NCBI GenBank assembly: GCA_963763855.1
Contig: CAVXPU010000005.1
Location: 1,612,001 to 1,676,000, forward strand
Source: JAIBCC01 sp963763855
GTDB lineage: Bacteria > Acidobacteriota > Blastocatellia > Pyrinomonadales > Pyrinomonadaceae
Length of the DNA stretch: 64,000 nt
Direction: 5' to 3'
The notes under the pieces were generated by a model, which was given only the letters and a program-made list of their open reading frames with translations, did not search any database and was not told the origin of the DNA. This document shows positions 1 to 9,200 of this stretch, one piece after another. Position 1 is the stretch's first letter; each line of letters begins with the position of its first letter. A program made the translations under genes and the position numbers.

Positions 1-213
1 GCTGCAATCTGAATTTTCGTTATTATCAGTTTTTGTAAGATTGCTGTTCGTTGCTTTATTTTCGTTTGTTTTGACGGTTTCTTGAGGTTTATTTGTTATT
101 GTAACTTTCTCGCGTTGGCTGTTTACGGGTTCAGAATTAGATGTGGTTTCGGTATTTGAACAGCCAAAAATTGACAAAATAAAGCTTAAAAGAAAAAAAA
201 TACGAATTCTCAT
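1..213 (-). CDS. Putative lipoprotein, N-terminal part only (runs off the left edge)
   Basis: An open frame starts with ATG at 213 on the minus strand and continues without a stop to base 1 (71 codons). It begins with a short basic stretch (MRIR), a hydrophobic segment, and a lipobox-like end (SIFGC at about residues 14-18), which suggests a lipoprotein signal peptide with Cys18 as the lipidated residue. The rest is low-complexity and rich in Asn, Thr, Ser, Lys and Glu, as in the flexible tether after a lipidation site. It is divergent from proC, with about 60 bases between them. Function cannot be assigned from this fragment. Confidence 0.65.
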   Translation of the reverse strand, partial: MRIRIFFLLSFILSIFGCSNTETTSNSEPVNSQREKVTITNKPQETVKTNENKATNSNLTKTDNNENSDCS

Positions 214-276
214 TTTCGATAAATCCTCGTTGATATTGCAGAAATATGCGTTTTGGATAAAACTTTAAGTGAAATT

Positions 277-1137
277 ATGACACAAAAAATTATGGAGAGC
301 ACAAATCTTTTGGAAAATACAAAATTAGCATTTATTGGTTGCGGCGTGATGGGAGAATCGATTATTGCAGGTCTTTTGAGAAAGAAATTGGTTAACAGCA
401 AACAAATAACTGCTTCGCATCCGCGTTTAAATCGACGCGAAGAGTTGGAAAAAAAATATGGAATTGGTGCTTTTGAGCATAATTCAGATTACGTTAAAGC
501 ATTAGTCGATGATAATTCGATGGTAGTTATCTGTGTCAAACCGCAACGTTTAAAAGGGGTTTTGAGTGAATTGAAAGATGTTGTAAGCCCGAATCATTTA
601 ATAATTTCAATTGTAGCCGGAGCAACAATTGAAACGCTCTCAGAAGGCTTAAAAAATAAATTTATTGTTCGCTCCATGCCAAATACGCCTTCACAGATTG
701 GACAGGGAATGACGGCTTGGACTTGTTCGGATGAAGTTCGTGACGAACAGAAATCACAAGTTAAATTACTGCTAAGTGCCTTGGGGAAAGAGCTTTACGT
801 TGAAACTGAAAACCAAATTGACATGGCTACGTCACTTTCTGCAACTGGTCCGACATATATTTTTATGTTAATGGAAGCCCTGACAGATGCGGGAGTTCAC
901 CTTGGATTTTCAAGGGAAGTTTCGCGGGAATTAGTTCAGCAAACGATGCTTGGTTCAACCCTTTTTGCGATGGAATCACATAAACATCCGGCGGAATTGA
1001 GAAATATGGTAACGTCTCCCGGCGGAACTTCTGCTGCCGCAATTTACGAAATGGAAAAGGGATCTATGCGGACCGTTTTGTCAAAAGCGGTTTATGCGGC
1101 GTATAAAAGAGCGGTTGAATTGGGCGAAAAAAAATAA
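277..1137 (+). CDS. proC: Pyrroline-5-carboxylate reductase
   Basis: ProC catalyses the last step of proline synthesis, reduction of 1-pyrroline-5-carboxylate to proline with NAD(P)H in the cytoplasm. The protein opens with a Rossmann dinucleotide-binding motif (FIGCGVMGES, about residues 18-27). It carries RSMPNTP in the middle and the family signature TSPGGTSAA near the C-terminus, followed by the dimerisation helices. About 286 residues is close to the family norm. The frame is open from a TTG at 253, and ATG codons occur at 277 and 292; none has a strong ribosome site. I chose 277 because the Rossmann strand then starts near the N-terminus, as usual. The gene stands alone, divergent from the lipoprotein and convergent with the acyltransferase gene. 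Confidence 0.93.
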   Translation: MTQKIMESTNLLENTKLAFIGCGVMGESIIAGLLRKKLVNSKQITASHPRLNRREELEKKYGIGAFEHNSDYVKALVDDNSMVVICVKPQRLKGVLSELKDVVSPNHLIISIVAGATIETLSEGLKNKFIVRSMPNTPSQIGQGMTAWTCSDEVRDEQKSQVKLLLSALGKELYVETENQIDMATSLSATGPTYIFMLMEALTDAGVHLGFSREVSRELVQQTMLGSTLFAMESHKHPAELRNMVTSPGGTSAAAIYEMEKGSMRTVLSKAVYAAYKRAVELGEKK

Positions 1138-1144
1138 CGAAGCC

Positions 1145-2020
1145 TTACTGCTTTTGATTTTGAAACCGTGCTTTATCCGATTCTCCAAGTTCGCCGATTT
1201 TTTTCATCAGAAAGTCGGAAATTTCTTTATGTGTCCGAAGTCTGTCGCCCTTTTCGTAAAAGGCAGAGAGACCGATCGGCTCGCCAAACCAAATCCTGAT
1301 TTTTTCGCCGCCTCGCCAATTTCCTAAAACTTGTTTTGGTAAATCATTGCCCAAACCGGCGATAAAAACCGGAATTACTTGAGGCTTCGCCTTCATGATT
1401 ACCGCCCCAACTCCAGGCTGTGCCGGTAAAAATTCGTAGGGATTATCATTCAGATTTCTTTTGCCTTCGGGGTGAAAACCAATGATATTTGGTTTATTTT
1501 CCGAACAGATTTGTACCAATCTTCGCATAGAAAACTTATCAAATTCACGTTTATCCGCTTGTTTTTCTTCGCGAAAAAATGGCGGATACATTGAAAACCA
1601 GCCCATTACAAAATTTACGAACCAACCAATCAACGAATCATAAAAGAATTTGGCTCTAACAGGGAAATAGAGTTGAAATTGCCGATCTGTTTGACGAAAA
1701 AGTGTGCTGGAGACGACATACATATCAAAAAACGAACGATGATTCGCAACCAATAAAATCGGGCGTGTTGCATCTGTTTTTGCAAAATTTTCAAGCCCAA
1801 AAACCTGCATCAAATTGTAAGTAGAAATCTTAATCCAAAGCGAGCCGATATGACGCTGAAGAAACGTCATTATTCTCTTCCAGACGCCTTTATTCATTCT
1901 TTGAGTAAGGTAAAAACCGAATTTTTCCTTTCGCGAAAGCACGGAAATCTCTTCCCGCGTTGGTACAATTGCAGCGGAATTCGTTATTTCTAATTGTTGC
2001 TCTTTGATTTCCATCGTCAA
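1145..2020 (-). CDS. 1-acyl-sn-glycerol-3-phosphate acyltransferase (PlsC-like)
   Basis: Members of this family transfer an acyl chain to lysophosphatidic acid or a related acceptor at the inner membrane during phospholipid synthesis. The catalytic HX4D motif is visible as NHRSFFD (His94 and Asp99). The phosphate-binding block FHPEGKR is at about residues 182-188. Length is 291 aa, with an N-terminal extension of about 60 residues before the core, slightly longer than typical PlsC. It ends 7 bases from the proC stop (convergent). The exact acyl acceptor cannot be read from sequence. Confidence 0.85.
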   Translation of the reverse strand: MTMEIKEQQLEITNSAAIVPTREEISVLSRKEKFGFYLTQRMNKGVWKRIMTFLQRHIGSLWIKISTYNLMQVFGLENFAKTDATRPILLVANHRSFFDMYVVSSTLFRQTDRQFQLYFPVRAKFFYDSLIGWFVNFVMGWFSMYPPFFREEKQADKREFDKFSMRRLVQICSENKPNIIGFHPEGKRNLNDNPYEFLPAQPGVGAVIMKAKPQVIPVFIAGLGNDLPKQVLGNWRGGEKIRIWFGEPIGLSAFYEKGDRLRTHKEISDFLMKKIGELGESDKARFQNQKQ

Positions 2021-2096
2021 TTACAAAGGTGAAATTCTACCGCAGAGTGTAAGAAAACAAAAACGGAGCGTAATCTGACGTTTGTGAAATCGGCTA

Positions 2097-4352
2097 CTAT
2101 TTATTGAATCTAAAGATTCGTCCGAATGAAAAATAGATACGCGAACGTCCTTTTTCGTTGATACTCGCACCCAGAAAGACTGGTCCCAGCGGAGTTTCCA
2201 CAATTGCACCGCCCGTTACACTCTGTTTGTAATTTGCTGTATCAAATCTTTCAAAAGCACTCCCGCCTTCATACCACGCTCCTGTGTAAACTTTTCCGCC
2301 CAAAAATGACGAAAAGCTGATTGGATTGTATAAATATCCAACACCGCCTTGCAGATAATTACTCGCACGGAATTCTTCGTAGCCATATCCGCCAAGCCGA
2401 AATGGTCCGCCGAGCGTGAATTTTTGCAATTGCGGAGCGGTATCTCCAAAAGTTGTTCCGGCATTGCCGATTAAAAACATCGTATTTCGTTCATCAAATT
2501 GATGAAATATCAGATTTCTCGACTCCGTTTGAGCATATTTATTGACGGCGTCGGGGCTGTCGAAAAAATAATTTAAGGAATTTTGACTCAAAATTCCTTT
2601 CGTCGGAACTTGAGCTTTATCAAGTCCGTCATAGGTCCAGCGAGTTGCCGCAACGCTAAAAGCACCCTTGATATTTGGCAAAACCGTGTCGCCAATCCGC
2701 CTCGAAGCTCTTTCATAGCCGAGCGTATATCCGACACGCAAATTGCTGCGTAAATTGAAGTTATAGCCAACATCAAGACCTGTTTGAAAACTCTGTACAA
2801 CATATTCCGAAGCTCTGGTTCCGCCATTGAAAAAGTTGACACGATTTCGTGAATACGAGGCACGCGGTGCTATAAAGAATTTGCTTTTCCCAATCGGGCG
2901 ATAATATTCGCTGGACAAAAGTGTATTTGACCCAAGGATCAGGTCGTTTCGCCATTCCGTACCATAACGCCCAACGTCAAAAATCGTCATTCTTGCCAAA
3001 AAGTTGAAATTTACATTGTCGGTTTCTACGCTATTAACATCAAATCCAAGTTCCAAACGAGTTGGTCTGGAAGGCTTTTCCTGAGTTTCATTGGTATTGA
3101 TTAGCAAGCCGGTTTTGCCGTCTTTTTGGGTAATTCCGTAATCAAGTGAATTGAATCTGCCGGTTCCTACAAGTTGGGATAATTCAGTTGCGAGCTCGTT
3201 TTGCTTAACTTCATCAAGCAGTTGATTATTATATTTATCGTTTAACTTTTCGGTGATCGTTTGAATCGATTCTTGATTCTTTCCATCAACTGCCACAAAC
3301 GCGGGAACGGGCGGATTGTCCGGTAAACGACGTTTTTGTCGATTGTTCAAGTGTTCATTCCAATCGGAATCATTGAGCGAAAGGCTTCGAAGCAGCGGTG
3401 CTTTTTGTGTTGCTCCGGCATAGCCAAGCTCAATGATTTTGCGGCTTTCCTTAAAATCGGAAGTCGTAAATTTCTGCAAATCCGGTGCGATAATGAAATC
3501 GGCTTGCCGCAGACTTCGCCTTGAATTTTCGGCAGACGCGATGTTTATTGTTTGCGATAAAACACCGAGCAAATTATCGAGTGACTGCTTGTCGCCAAGT
3601 TGTGTTTCGATGTTTACCACCAAAATAATATCCGCCCCCATATCTTTCAAAATATTCGTCGGAATATTATTTACCAATCCGCCATCTGACAATATTCTGC
3701 CGTTAATCTCAACTGGGGTAAAAACTCCTGGAATCGACATTGTTGCCCGCAAAGCACGCGAGAGCGATCCATCTTTCAGCACAACTGATTCGCCATTTAC
3801 CATGTCCGTCCCAACGCATTGGAAGGGAATCGGCAATTCATTAAAGTTTTTAATCTGAGCATATGAGAGCGTTGTCTGATCGAATAACAGACCAACTTCG
3901 TGTCCCGAATTTAATCCGTTAGGAAGTTTTAAATCATTTGCCTTGCCTTTTAAGGTAATCGGCGATGGAATATTTCGTTTATCTTCTTTCCGCCGAAAAG
4001 AAAGATTATCAAAGGTTGTAGTTGTCTGTAAATATTTGTCCCAATTGAGGTTATTCACAAATTCTTCTATCTCGGTTGGTGACTTTCCCATCGCATACAT
4101 TGCCCCAATCAATGCTCCCATGCTAGCTCCGCCGATATAATCAACTGGGATTTTGTTTTCTTCCAAAACCTTCAAAACGCCGACATGTGCTAACCCTCTA
4201 GCCCCGCCGCCGCTCAAAACTAAGCCGATAGTTGGTCGTTTCTTTGTCGCTGGCAGAGAATTTTCCTGTGCAAAACTGTCTTGGTTGGAAAAATGAATGA
4301 ATGAAAAAATTAAAATAAATGACAAAAATTTCTGCATTTGGGGATAACTCAT
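2097..4352 (-). CDS. Patatin-like phospholipase fused to an Omp85-type beta-barrel
   Basis: This large secreted protein (about 751 aa) has a signal peptide, a patatin lipase domain and a C-terminal outer-membrane barrel, the layout of PlpD-type (type Vd) autotransported phospholipases. In the patatin domain the oxyanion loop GGGARG is at about residues 48-53, the nucleophile elbow GASMG is at 75-79 (Ser77), and the catalytic Asp lies in SDGGLVNN. A POTRA-like stretch follows, and the last 300 or so residues are aromatic-rich alternating strands ending in FGRIFRFNK, typical of Omp85/BamA barrels. The frame is open up to 4484, but the sequence before 4352 lacks signal-peptide character. ATG codons at 4352 and 4337 both precede the hydrophobic stretch, so the start is uncertain by a few residues. 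Confidence 0.85.
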   Translation of the reverse strand: MSYPQMQKFLSFILIFSFIHFSNQDSFAQENSLPATKKRPTIGLVLSGGGARGLAHVGVLKVLEENKIPVDYIGGASMGALIGAMYAMGKSPTEIEEFVNNLNWDKYLQTTTTFDNLSFRRKEDKRNIPSPITLKGKANDLKLPNGLNSGHEVGLLFDQTTLSYAQIKNFNELPIPFQCVGTDMVNGESVVLKDGSLSRALRATMSIPGVFTPVEINGRILSDGGLVNNIPTNILKDMGADIILVVNIETQLGDKQSLDNLLGVLSQTINIASAENSRRSLRQADFIIAPDLQKFTTSDFKESRKIIELGYAGATQKAPLLRSLSLNDSDWNEHLNNRQKRRLPDNPPVPAFVAVDGKNQESIQTITEKLNDKYNNQLLDEVKQNELATELSQLVGTGRFNSLDYGITQKDGKTGLLINTNETQEKPSRPTRLELGFDVNSVETDNVNFNFLARMTIFDVGRYGTEWRNDLILGSNTLLSSEYYRPIGKSKFFIAPRASYSRNRVNFFNGGTRASEYVVQSFQTGLDVGYNFNLRSNLRVGYTLGYERASRRIGDTVLPNIKGAFSVAATRWTYDGLDKAQVPTKGILSQNSLNYFFDSPDAVNKYAQTESRNLIFHQFDERNTMFLIGNAGTTFGDTAPQLQKFTLGGPFRLGGYGYEEFRASNYLQGGVGYLYNPISFSSFLGGKVYTGAWYEGGSAFERFDTANYKQSVTGGAIVETPLGPVFLGASINEKGRSRIYFSFGRIFRFNK

Positions 4353-4510
4353 ATTAGAACAGTATAGTTTTTGAATTTTCCCGTGTCTATGAATTCGATG
4401 ACCAATAAATGAATATCGCATTAATTGGCTAAGTAATTGGCTTGTGATATTTTTTCCATAGATATTCTTTAGTTTGGCTTTCAAATGATTTGCACCGCGT
4501 AAGCTTTTTT

Positions 4511-4969
4511 ATGGCAACACTTTTACAAGAATTAGCAGAACTTATATCAGCCTTAAACAGCAATGAAATTGAGTATGCAATTTGCGGCGGCTTGGCATTA
4601 ACGATTCACGGCTTTCCGCGGGCAACATTCGACATTGATGTTTTGATAAAATCTGAGTCTTTGGAAAAGGCTTACGAGTTAGCCGCTGAGAAAGGTTATG
4701 ACATCAAAGGTCTTGATATGTAATTCAAAGAACGAGCCGTTGAGATTCGGAGAGTTTCAAAAATTGATGAGGAGGGCGAAGTTCTATCGCTAGATATATT
4801 GCTCGTTACACCTCAGATTGATGATGTTTGGGAAAGTAGGGAAAAATTGTTGTGGGAAAATCAAGATTTGTGGGTTGTTTCGCAGGTAGGATTGATCAAA
4901 ATGAAGCAACTAGCTGGCAGGGCAAAAGATTTAATCGATATTGATAGGCTACAAAATGGGGAAAATTGA
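4511..4969 (+). pseudogene. Nucleotidyltransferase (AbiEii/MNT-like fold), split by one in-frame stop
   Basis: The first 70 codons encode a nucleotidyltransferase-type N-terminus with the motif YAICGGLALTIHG followed by RATFDIDVL, the usual glycine pair and paired metal-binding aspartates. A TAA at 4721-4723 ends the frame. The same frame then continues open for another 81 codons to a TGA at 4967-4969. That stretch includes a plausible third acidic strand (SLDILLV) and a helix ending in MKQLAGRAKDLIDI, typical of the C-terminal part of such proteins. The gene therefore appears complete apart from one nonsense codon. Either it is decaying or there is a sequence error at 4721-4723. The next small gene begins one base after the final TGA. 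Confidence 0.75.
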
Positions 4970-4970
4970 T

Positions 4971-5120
4971 ATGTCTGATAAGGCAATTACAAGGCGACTA
5001 AAGCAAACGGATCAATTGCGAGAGCTTTCGTTGTCGTTGATGAAAGCGAAGAAATTACATGATGAAAACCGGACTAAAATAAAGCAAGCTTCGGAAACGG
5101 TAAGCATAAGAGAATCATAA
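4971..5120 (+). CDS. Small charged protein downstream of the nucleotidyltransferase
   Basis: This 49-codon frame starts with ATG one base after the TGA of the broken nucleotidyltransferase and ends with TAA at 5118-5120. The product is rich in Lys, Arg, Glu and Gln (for example RRLKQTDQLRELS and KAKKLHDENRTK) and is probably a single long helix or coiled coil. Tight coupling to the upstream gene suggests the two were translated together. A small partner protein beside such a transferase could be a regulator or antitoxin, but there is no recognisable domain, so that is only a guess. The frame is intact although its neighbour is broken. Confidence 0.5.
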   Translation: MSDKAITRRLKQTDQLRELSLSLMKAKKLHDENRTKIKQASETVSIRES

Positions 5121-5242
5121 ATTTGGCTTTCGGAATTTGGGTGATAATATCACATGATACTCGCCCTAAAAATAGTTATTAACCGTGGGCTGCCCATGCT
5201 ACAATTCCCCGGCAATTACTAACACTTACGGAGATTTATTTT

Positions 5243-6625
5243 ATGCGAAGATTATTGATTCTAGCGATCACTCTTTTGATATGTATAGCTCATGTTTTCA
5301 CTCAAACACAAGAAAATACGAATGTTGCGACCTTGAAACTAAACTTGCCCGAATTTCGAAATGCTGGAATTTGGAGAGGTCGAACGGCACTAACGCTTTT
5401 TAGCGATGACGGCAAATACGTAGCCGTAAGCGGAAAGACCGCTGACGTGGTGATATATGCAACTGACACAGGAAATTTGGTCAGTAAAATTGATGGTAAA
5501 GGATTTTGGGCATTTTCATTTAGTCCGGATAGTAAAAACGTAGTCATCCAATCGTCAGAGGGAATGGGTTTGGCGATTTTTGAAGTTGAGACAGGCAAGA
5601 AAGTTAGGCAATTGGAGGGGTTAGAGGGGCTTGCCGCCGTTGGTCGAATTTATGGTGGCGGAGGGTTTCTAAATGCAATGAACGGTGCAGGCGAATCAGC
5701 ATATTTCCCACTTGAAATGCGAAGAATATTGATGTCACCTGATTGGAAATCGATATTAATTAATAAAAACGACAAGGAATATAAGGTTGTTGATTTTGAA
5801 TCGGGTAAACCTAAGTTTGAATTGAATCACTCAAAATACAGCACAGCCTGGACGTTAACAAAACTATTGTTCGCACCAACACTTGCAGGATCTGATTCGA
5901 ACGCTGAATTTAGCCAAGACGGCAAATACATTGTTATCGCAAATGGCAATAAGAATCCTACTCTTTGGGATGCCGACACGGGGAAACTATTGAATAAGTT
6001 TGAATCGAAGAGTAGAATCTTTTACTTCGAATTCAGTCCGGACAGCTCAATGATTGCGACTTCCGACTACGATGGCTTTACCCGAGTTTGGGATACCGTT
6101 AGCGGTAAAGAAATATCTTCTTTTGGAGCTGAGAAATTTGAAACAGTAACCGTATTTTGGAGTTCGAATGGAAAACTCGTTTATTCAATAACGAAACGTG
6201 GAGATTTGAAAGCATATGACGCAGCGAGCGGCAAAGAGTCTTTTGTGTTTGAGAAGAGTGCGACGGACGGAGCAGTGGTAAGTAATGATAAAAAAAGGGT
6301 TATAACTGTTCCTAGAAAGGACAAATCAGTTCTATTTCAGGTTTGGGATGTCGAAACTGGTAAGTTAGTGAAAAGCGTACAACTTGAAAAAGGACAAAAA
6401 AAGAATCTTTTTGCACTTAAATGGAGTCCTGATAATCGCTATTTTGTTACAACGGAACGGTTGAAAACACCAGTCAAAATTTGGTCAGCTGAAGGCGAAT
6501 TGTTGCAAACTTTGAACGATGCTACATTTCCGATAATCTTCAGTAACGACTCAAAAATGATGGCTACCGGTGGAAAAACGAACGACCCGAAAATTGATAA
6601 CGGAATTGTTTGGACACTCCGTTAG
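5243..6625 (+). CDS. Secreted WD40-like beta-propeller protein
   Basis: The 460-aa product begins with a signal peptide (MRRLLILAITLLICIAHVFT, about 20 residues). The remainder consists of repeated four-stranded blades, each with a phrase like FSPDSKNV, FSQDGKYIV, FSPDSSMIAT or WSPDNRYFVT followed by LWDADTGK or VWDTVSGKE. At least six WD40-type blades can be counted. Such propellers act as protein-binding scaffolds. Its exported location and ligand are unknown, and no enzymatic residues are apparent. ATG at 5243 follows an AACACTTACGGAGATT stretch containing a ribosome site (CGGAG). The neighbours do not share an obvious role. Confidence 0.8.
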   Translation: MRRLLILAITLLICIAHVFTQTQENTNVATLKLNLPEFRNAGIWRGRTALTLFSDDGKYVAVSGKTADVVIYATDTGNLVSKIDGKGFWAFSFSPDSKNVVIQSSEGMGLAIFEVETGKKVRQLEGLEGLAAVGRIYGGGGFLNAMNGAGESAYFPLEMRRILMSPDWKSILINKNDKEYKVVDFESGKPKFELNHSKYSTAWTLTKLLFAPTLAGSDSNAEFSQDGKYIVIANGNKNPTLWDADTGKLLNKFESKSRIFYFEFSPDSSMIATSDYDGFTRVWDTVSGKEISSFGAEKFETVTVFWSSNGKLVYSITKRGDLKAYDAASGKESFVFEKSATDGAVVSNDKKRVITVPRKDKSVLFQVWDVETGKLVKSVQLEKGQKKNLFALKWSPDNRYFVTTERLKTPVKIWSAEGELLQTLNDATFPIIFSNDSKMMATGGKTNDPKIDNGIVWTLR

Positions 6626-6673
6626 AAGACGACTAATTGTTACGAACTTAAGGCATATGGTATCGTTTAGGAA

Positions 6674-8284
6674 ATGCAAAAAGACACTCGTTTATCCGAA
6701 TTATCTGCCGAATACACACGCCTTGAGCGAAAATTACGCTTGGGCGGCGGTGCGGAAAAGATTGCGAAAATTCACGCGAACGGCAAATTAACCGCTCGTG
6801 AACGGATAGATCTATTGTTCGATGCCGATGCTTATCAACAAGAAATCGGCTTGCTTGTCGCATATGACGAATATAACGGGCAAGCTCCGGCGGCGGCGGT
6901 TGTCACCGCGATTGGTCGGATTCATGGACGCGAATGCGTGGTTGTCGCAAATGACGCAACGATAAAAGCCGGTGCGTGGTATCCCGAAACTATCAAAAAA
7001 ATCTTAAGGGCACAGGAAATTGCCATGCGGAATGATGTGCCGATTATCTATCTCGTTGATTCTGCGGGAGTTAATTTGCCGTATCAAGGTGGAGTTTTCC
7101 CCGGACAATACGGTGCGGCTCGCATTTTTTATTACAATTCGATTATGCGAAAGTATCTGAAAACTCCGCAGATTTCCGCCGTGATGGGAATGTGCGTTGC
7201 GGGTGGTGCATACTTGCCGGCACTTTCAGATGTGATTTTGATGGTCGAAAAAACTTCGTTTATGGGATTAGGCGGAGCGAATTTGGTCAAAGGTGCGACT
7301 GGGCAAACTATTGATAACGAAACACTTGGCGGTGCTTTGACGCATAACGCAATTTCCGGTGTGGCACATTACCGAACTGAAACCGAGCAAGAATGTCTTG
7401 AAAAAATCCGCAAGCTCGTTTCCGAATTGCCAAATAAGCATCAAACACGCGTTTCGATCACGGAGCCAAAATCGCCAAAATCAAAACCCGACGAACTTTA
7501 CGAAGTTTTGCCGCAGGAACATAAAGCTCCGTATTCAATGAACGAAGTTTTAGACTGCATCTTAGATGGCGGAGAGTTGGACGAATTTCAAGCCGATTTT
7601 GCCAAAGAAATGATTTGCGGCACGGCGAGAATCTGCGGAATTCAAGTTGGGATAATCGCAAATTCACGCGGAATGATTCGGGGTCAATCAGGGAAACCAC
7701 CAAAATTCGGCGGAATAATCTACAAAGATTCAGCGGAAAAATGTGCATATTTTATCGAAAATTGTAACCGCCATTCTACGCCAATCGTTTACATCCAAGA
7801 CGTTTCGGGCTTTATGGTAGGTGCGGAAGCCGAACATTCGGGCATCATTCGTTCGGGTGCGATGTTTGTTGAGGCAATGGCGACGGCAACCAGTCCGAAA
7901 ATTGTTTTGACGATAAATCACGCATCCGGTGCAGGTTATTACGCGATGAGCGGACAAGGTTTTGATCCTGATTTTATCTTTAGTTTGCCGACCGGAAGAA
8001 TGGGCGTGATGGAAGGCGATTCCGCTGTGCAGGCAATTCACGGCACGCAATTAGAAAAACTAAAGAAGCTCGGGCAAGAACCCGATGAAGCTCTAATTGC
8101 TGAAATGGATAAAGTTAGAGCGACGTATGAAAAGGAATTGGACGCAAAACACGCTGCCGCACGAGGTTTGTTAGATGCGATTGTCGTCCCCGAAGATTTG
8201 CGAAATGCCTTGGAAATCGCGTTGCAAACTTGCTTGAATACGGATAAGCCGCATATCGGGGCGTTTGTTTTGCCGCAAATTTAA
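6674..8284 (+). CDS. Acyl-CoA carboxylase, carboxyltransferase (beta) subunit
   Basis: The 536-aa protein has the two-lobed carboxyltransferase fold that moves the carboxyl group from carboxybiotin to an acyl-CoA. The N-terminal lobe includes ARERIDLLFD and the acyl-CoA/oxyanion region CVAGGAYLPALSD. The C-terminal lobe has SGFMVGAEAEHSGI and HASGAGYYAMSG. The overall sequence most resembles methylcrotonyl-CoA or propionyl-CoA carboxylase beta chains rather than AccD, because there is no zinc finger. No biotin carboxylase subunit is adjacent, so the substrate is uncertain. Together with the crotonases at 12-14 kb and the B12 mutase subunit at 17.6 kb it fits leucine, propionate or branched-acyl catabolism. 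Confidence 0.88.
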   Translation: MQKDTRLSELSAEYTRLERKLRLGGGAEKIAKIHANGKLTARERIDLLFDADAYQQEIGLLVAYDEYNGQAPAAAVVTAIGRIHGRECVVVANDATIKAGAWYPETIKKILRAQEIAMRNDVPIIYLVDSAGVNLPYQGGVFPGQYGAARIFYYNSIMRKYLKTPQISAVMGMCVAGGAYLPALSDVILMVEKTSFMGLGGANLVKGATGQTIDNETLGGALTHNAISGVAHYRTETEQECLEKIRKLVSELPNKHQTRVSITEPKSPKSKPDELYEVLPQEHKAPYSMNEVLDCILDGGELDEFQADFAKEMICGTARICGIQVGIIANSRGMIRGQSGKPPKFGGIIYKDSAEKCAYFIENCNRHSTPIVYIQDVSGFMVGAEAEHSGIIRSGAMFVEAMATATSPKIVLTINHASGAGYYAMSGQGFDPDFIFSLPTGRMGVMEGDSAVQAIHGTQLEKLKKLGQEPDEALIAEMDKVRATYEKELDAKHAAARGLLDAIVVPEDLRNALEIALQTCLNTDKPHIGAFVLPQI

Positions 8285-8353
8285 TTATTTCGAACAAAAT
8301 TTGCGGTTCCGTCGTTTTGCTAATTATCAATCTGAATCAAAAGGAGAGAATTT

Positions 8354-8845
8354 ATGTTTTGTCCAAATTGCAATTCAAAAAATTCAACAGATCAAAAGTT
8401 TTGCCGACGATGTGGATTAAATCTAGAAGAAATAAACCAAAATTTAATGAAACAGTTAGAAAGTTCTGATGTCAAAAAAAAATCGGTGGCGATTGAAAGA
8501 CTCGGCACGGTTGGAACTATCGGACTTTTAGGAATGGGTGTATTTGCCGTTTTGTTCCTGATGTATTTGGTGATTTTTAGATTTATTCTTTCAGGTTCAA
8601 CCGAAAGCATCGTCCTAGGTGCAATGTTGCTCGCGTTTTTAATTTTTGCTTCTATTACACTTTCTTATGTGATATTGACTGAAATGAAAAAAGAAAATAA
8701 GTTAAAAAACAAACATTTAGACTTCAGTTCGGATTCCAGATTGTTGGAAGAAAAACCGGTTGAGCCGATTATTAGCGTTTCTGAAAATACTACGGAACTA
8801 TTGTTTGAAAAAATTAAACCAAGAACTTCGGGCGAATTGAGATGA
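8354..8845 (+). CDS. Zinc-ribbon membrane protein
   Basis: The 163-aa product starts with a zinc ribbon made of two CxxC pairs (Cys3, Cys6, Cys17, Cys20). It has two hydrophobic segments in the middle (about residues 57-78 and 84-110), indicating a small inner-membrane protein with a cytoplasmic metal-binding head. A good ribosome site (AAAGGAGAG) lies just before ATG 8354. Its last codons overlap the start of the cupin gene in an ATGA junction, so the two are likely translationally coupled. Function is unknown. Confidence 0.75.
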   Translation: MFCPNCNSKNSTDQKFCRRCGLNLEEINQNLMKQLESSDVKKKSVAIERLGTVGTIGLLGMGVFAVLFLMYLVIFRFILSGSTESIVLGAMLLAFLIFASITLSYVILTEMKKENKLKNKHLDFSSDSRLLEEKPVEPIISVSENTTELLFEKIKPRTSGELR

Positions 8846-9159
8846 AATTCACCATCGAAGAAGTGTTAGCGAAACTTCCTTTGCCTGCAAACGAAAAATG
8901 GAAAGAAGGCATTTGGGATGTTGAAACATTTCGCAAAGGCAGCGTTTCTAAAATTCTTTTTGCACCAAGCGGAACCGATTATCAAACCTTTCACGAAAAA
9001 GACGAGTTTTATTTTATCGTTCGGGGAAAAGGCGAGTTAATTATTGATAATGAACGATTTAACTGCGAAGTTGGTGATTCGTTTTTTGTTCCTTCCAGAG
9101 TTCCGCATCATTTTGAAAACTTCAGCGAAGACTTTGCAACTTGGGCAATCTTTTTTTAA
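8842..9159 (+). CDS. Cupin-domain protein
   Basis: This is a 105-aa single-domain cupin. The first motif is visible as FHEKDEFYFIVRGKGEL, with the metal-binding His and Glu residues. The second is VGDSFFVPSRVPHHFENF with its His. Such proteins bind a metal and a small ligand, or act as sugar-type isomerases or dioxygenases. The substrate is not evident. ATG at 8842 overlaps the preceding zinc-ribbon gene by four bases. Confidence 0.85.
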   Translation: MKFTIEEVLAKLPLPANEKWKEGIWDVETFRKGSVSKILFAPSGTDYQTFHEKDEFYFIVRGKGELIIDNERFNCEVGDSFFVPSRVPHHFENFSEDFATWAIFF

Positions 9160-9200
9160 TGATTGCTGATTCGGCTAAGCATTCTTGGTTTCGTCCAAAA

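Noticed and set aside
2588..2955. Small genes inside the patatin-Omp85 gene in other frames
   Set aside because: They have no ribosome sites or family features and overlap a strongly conserved coding frame.
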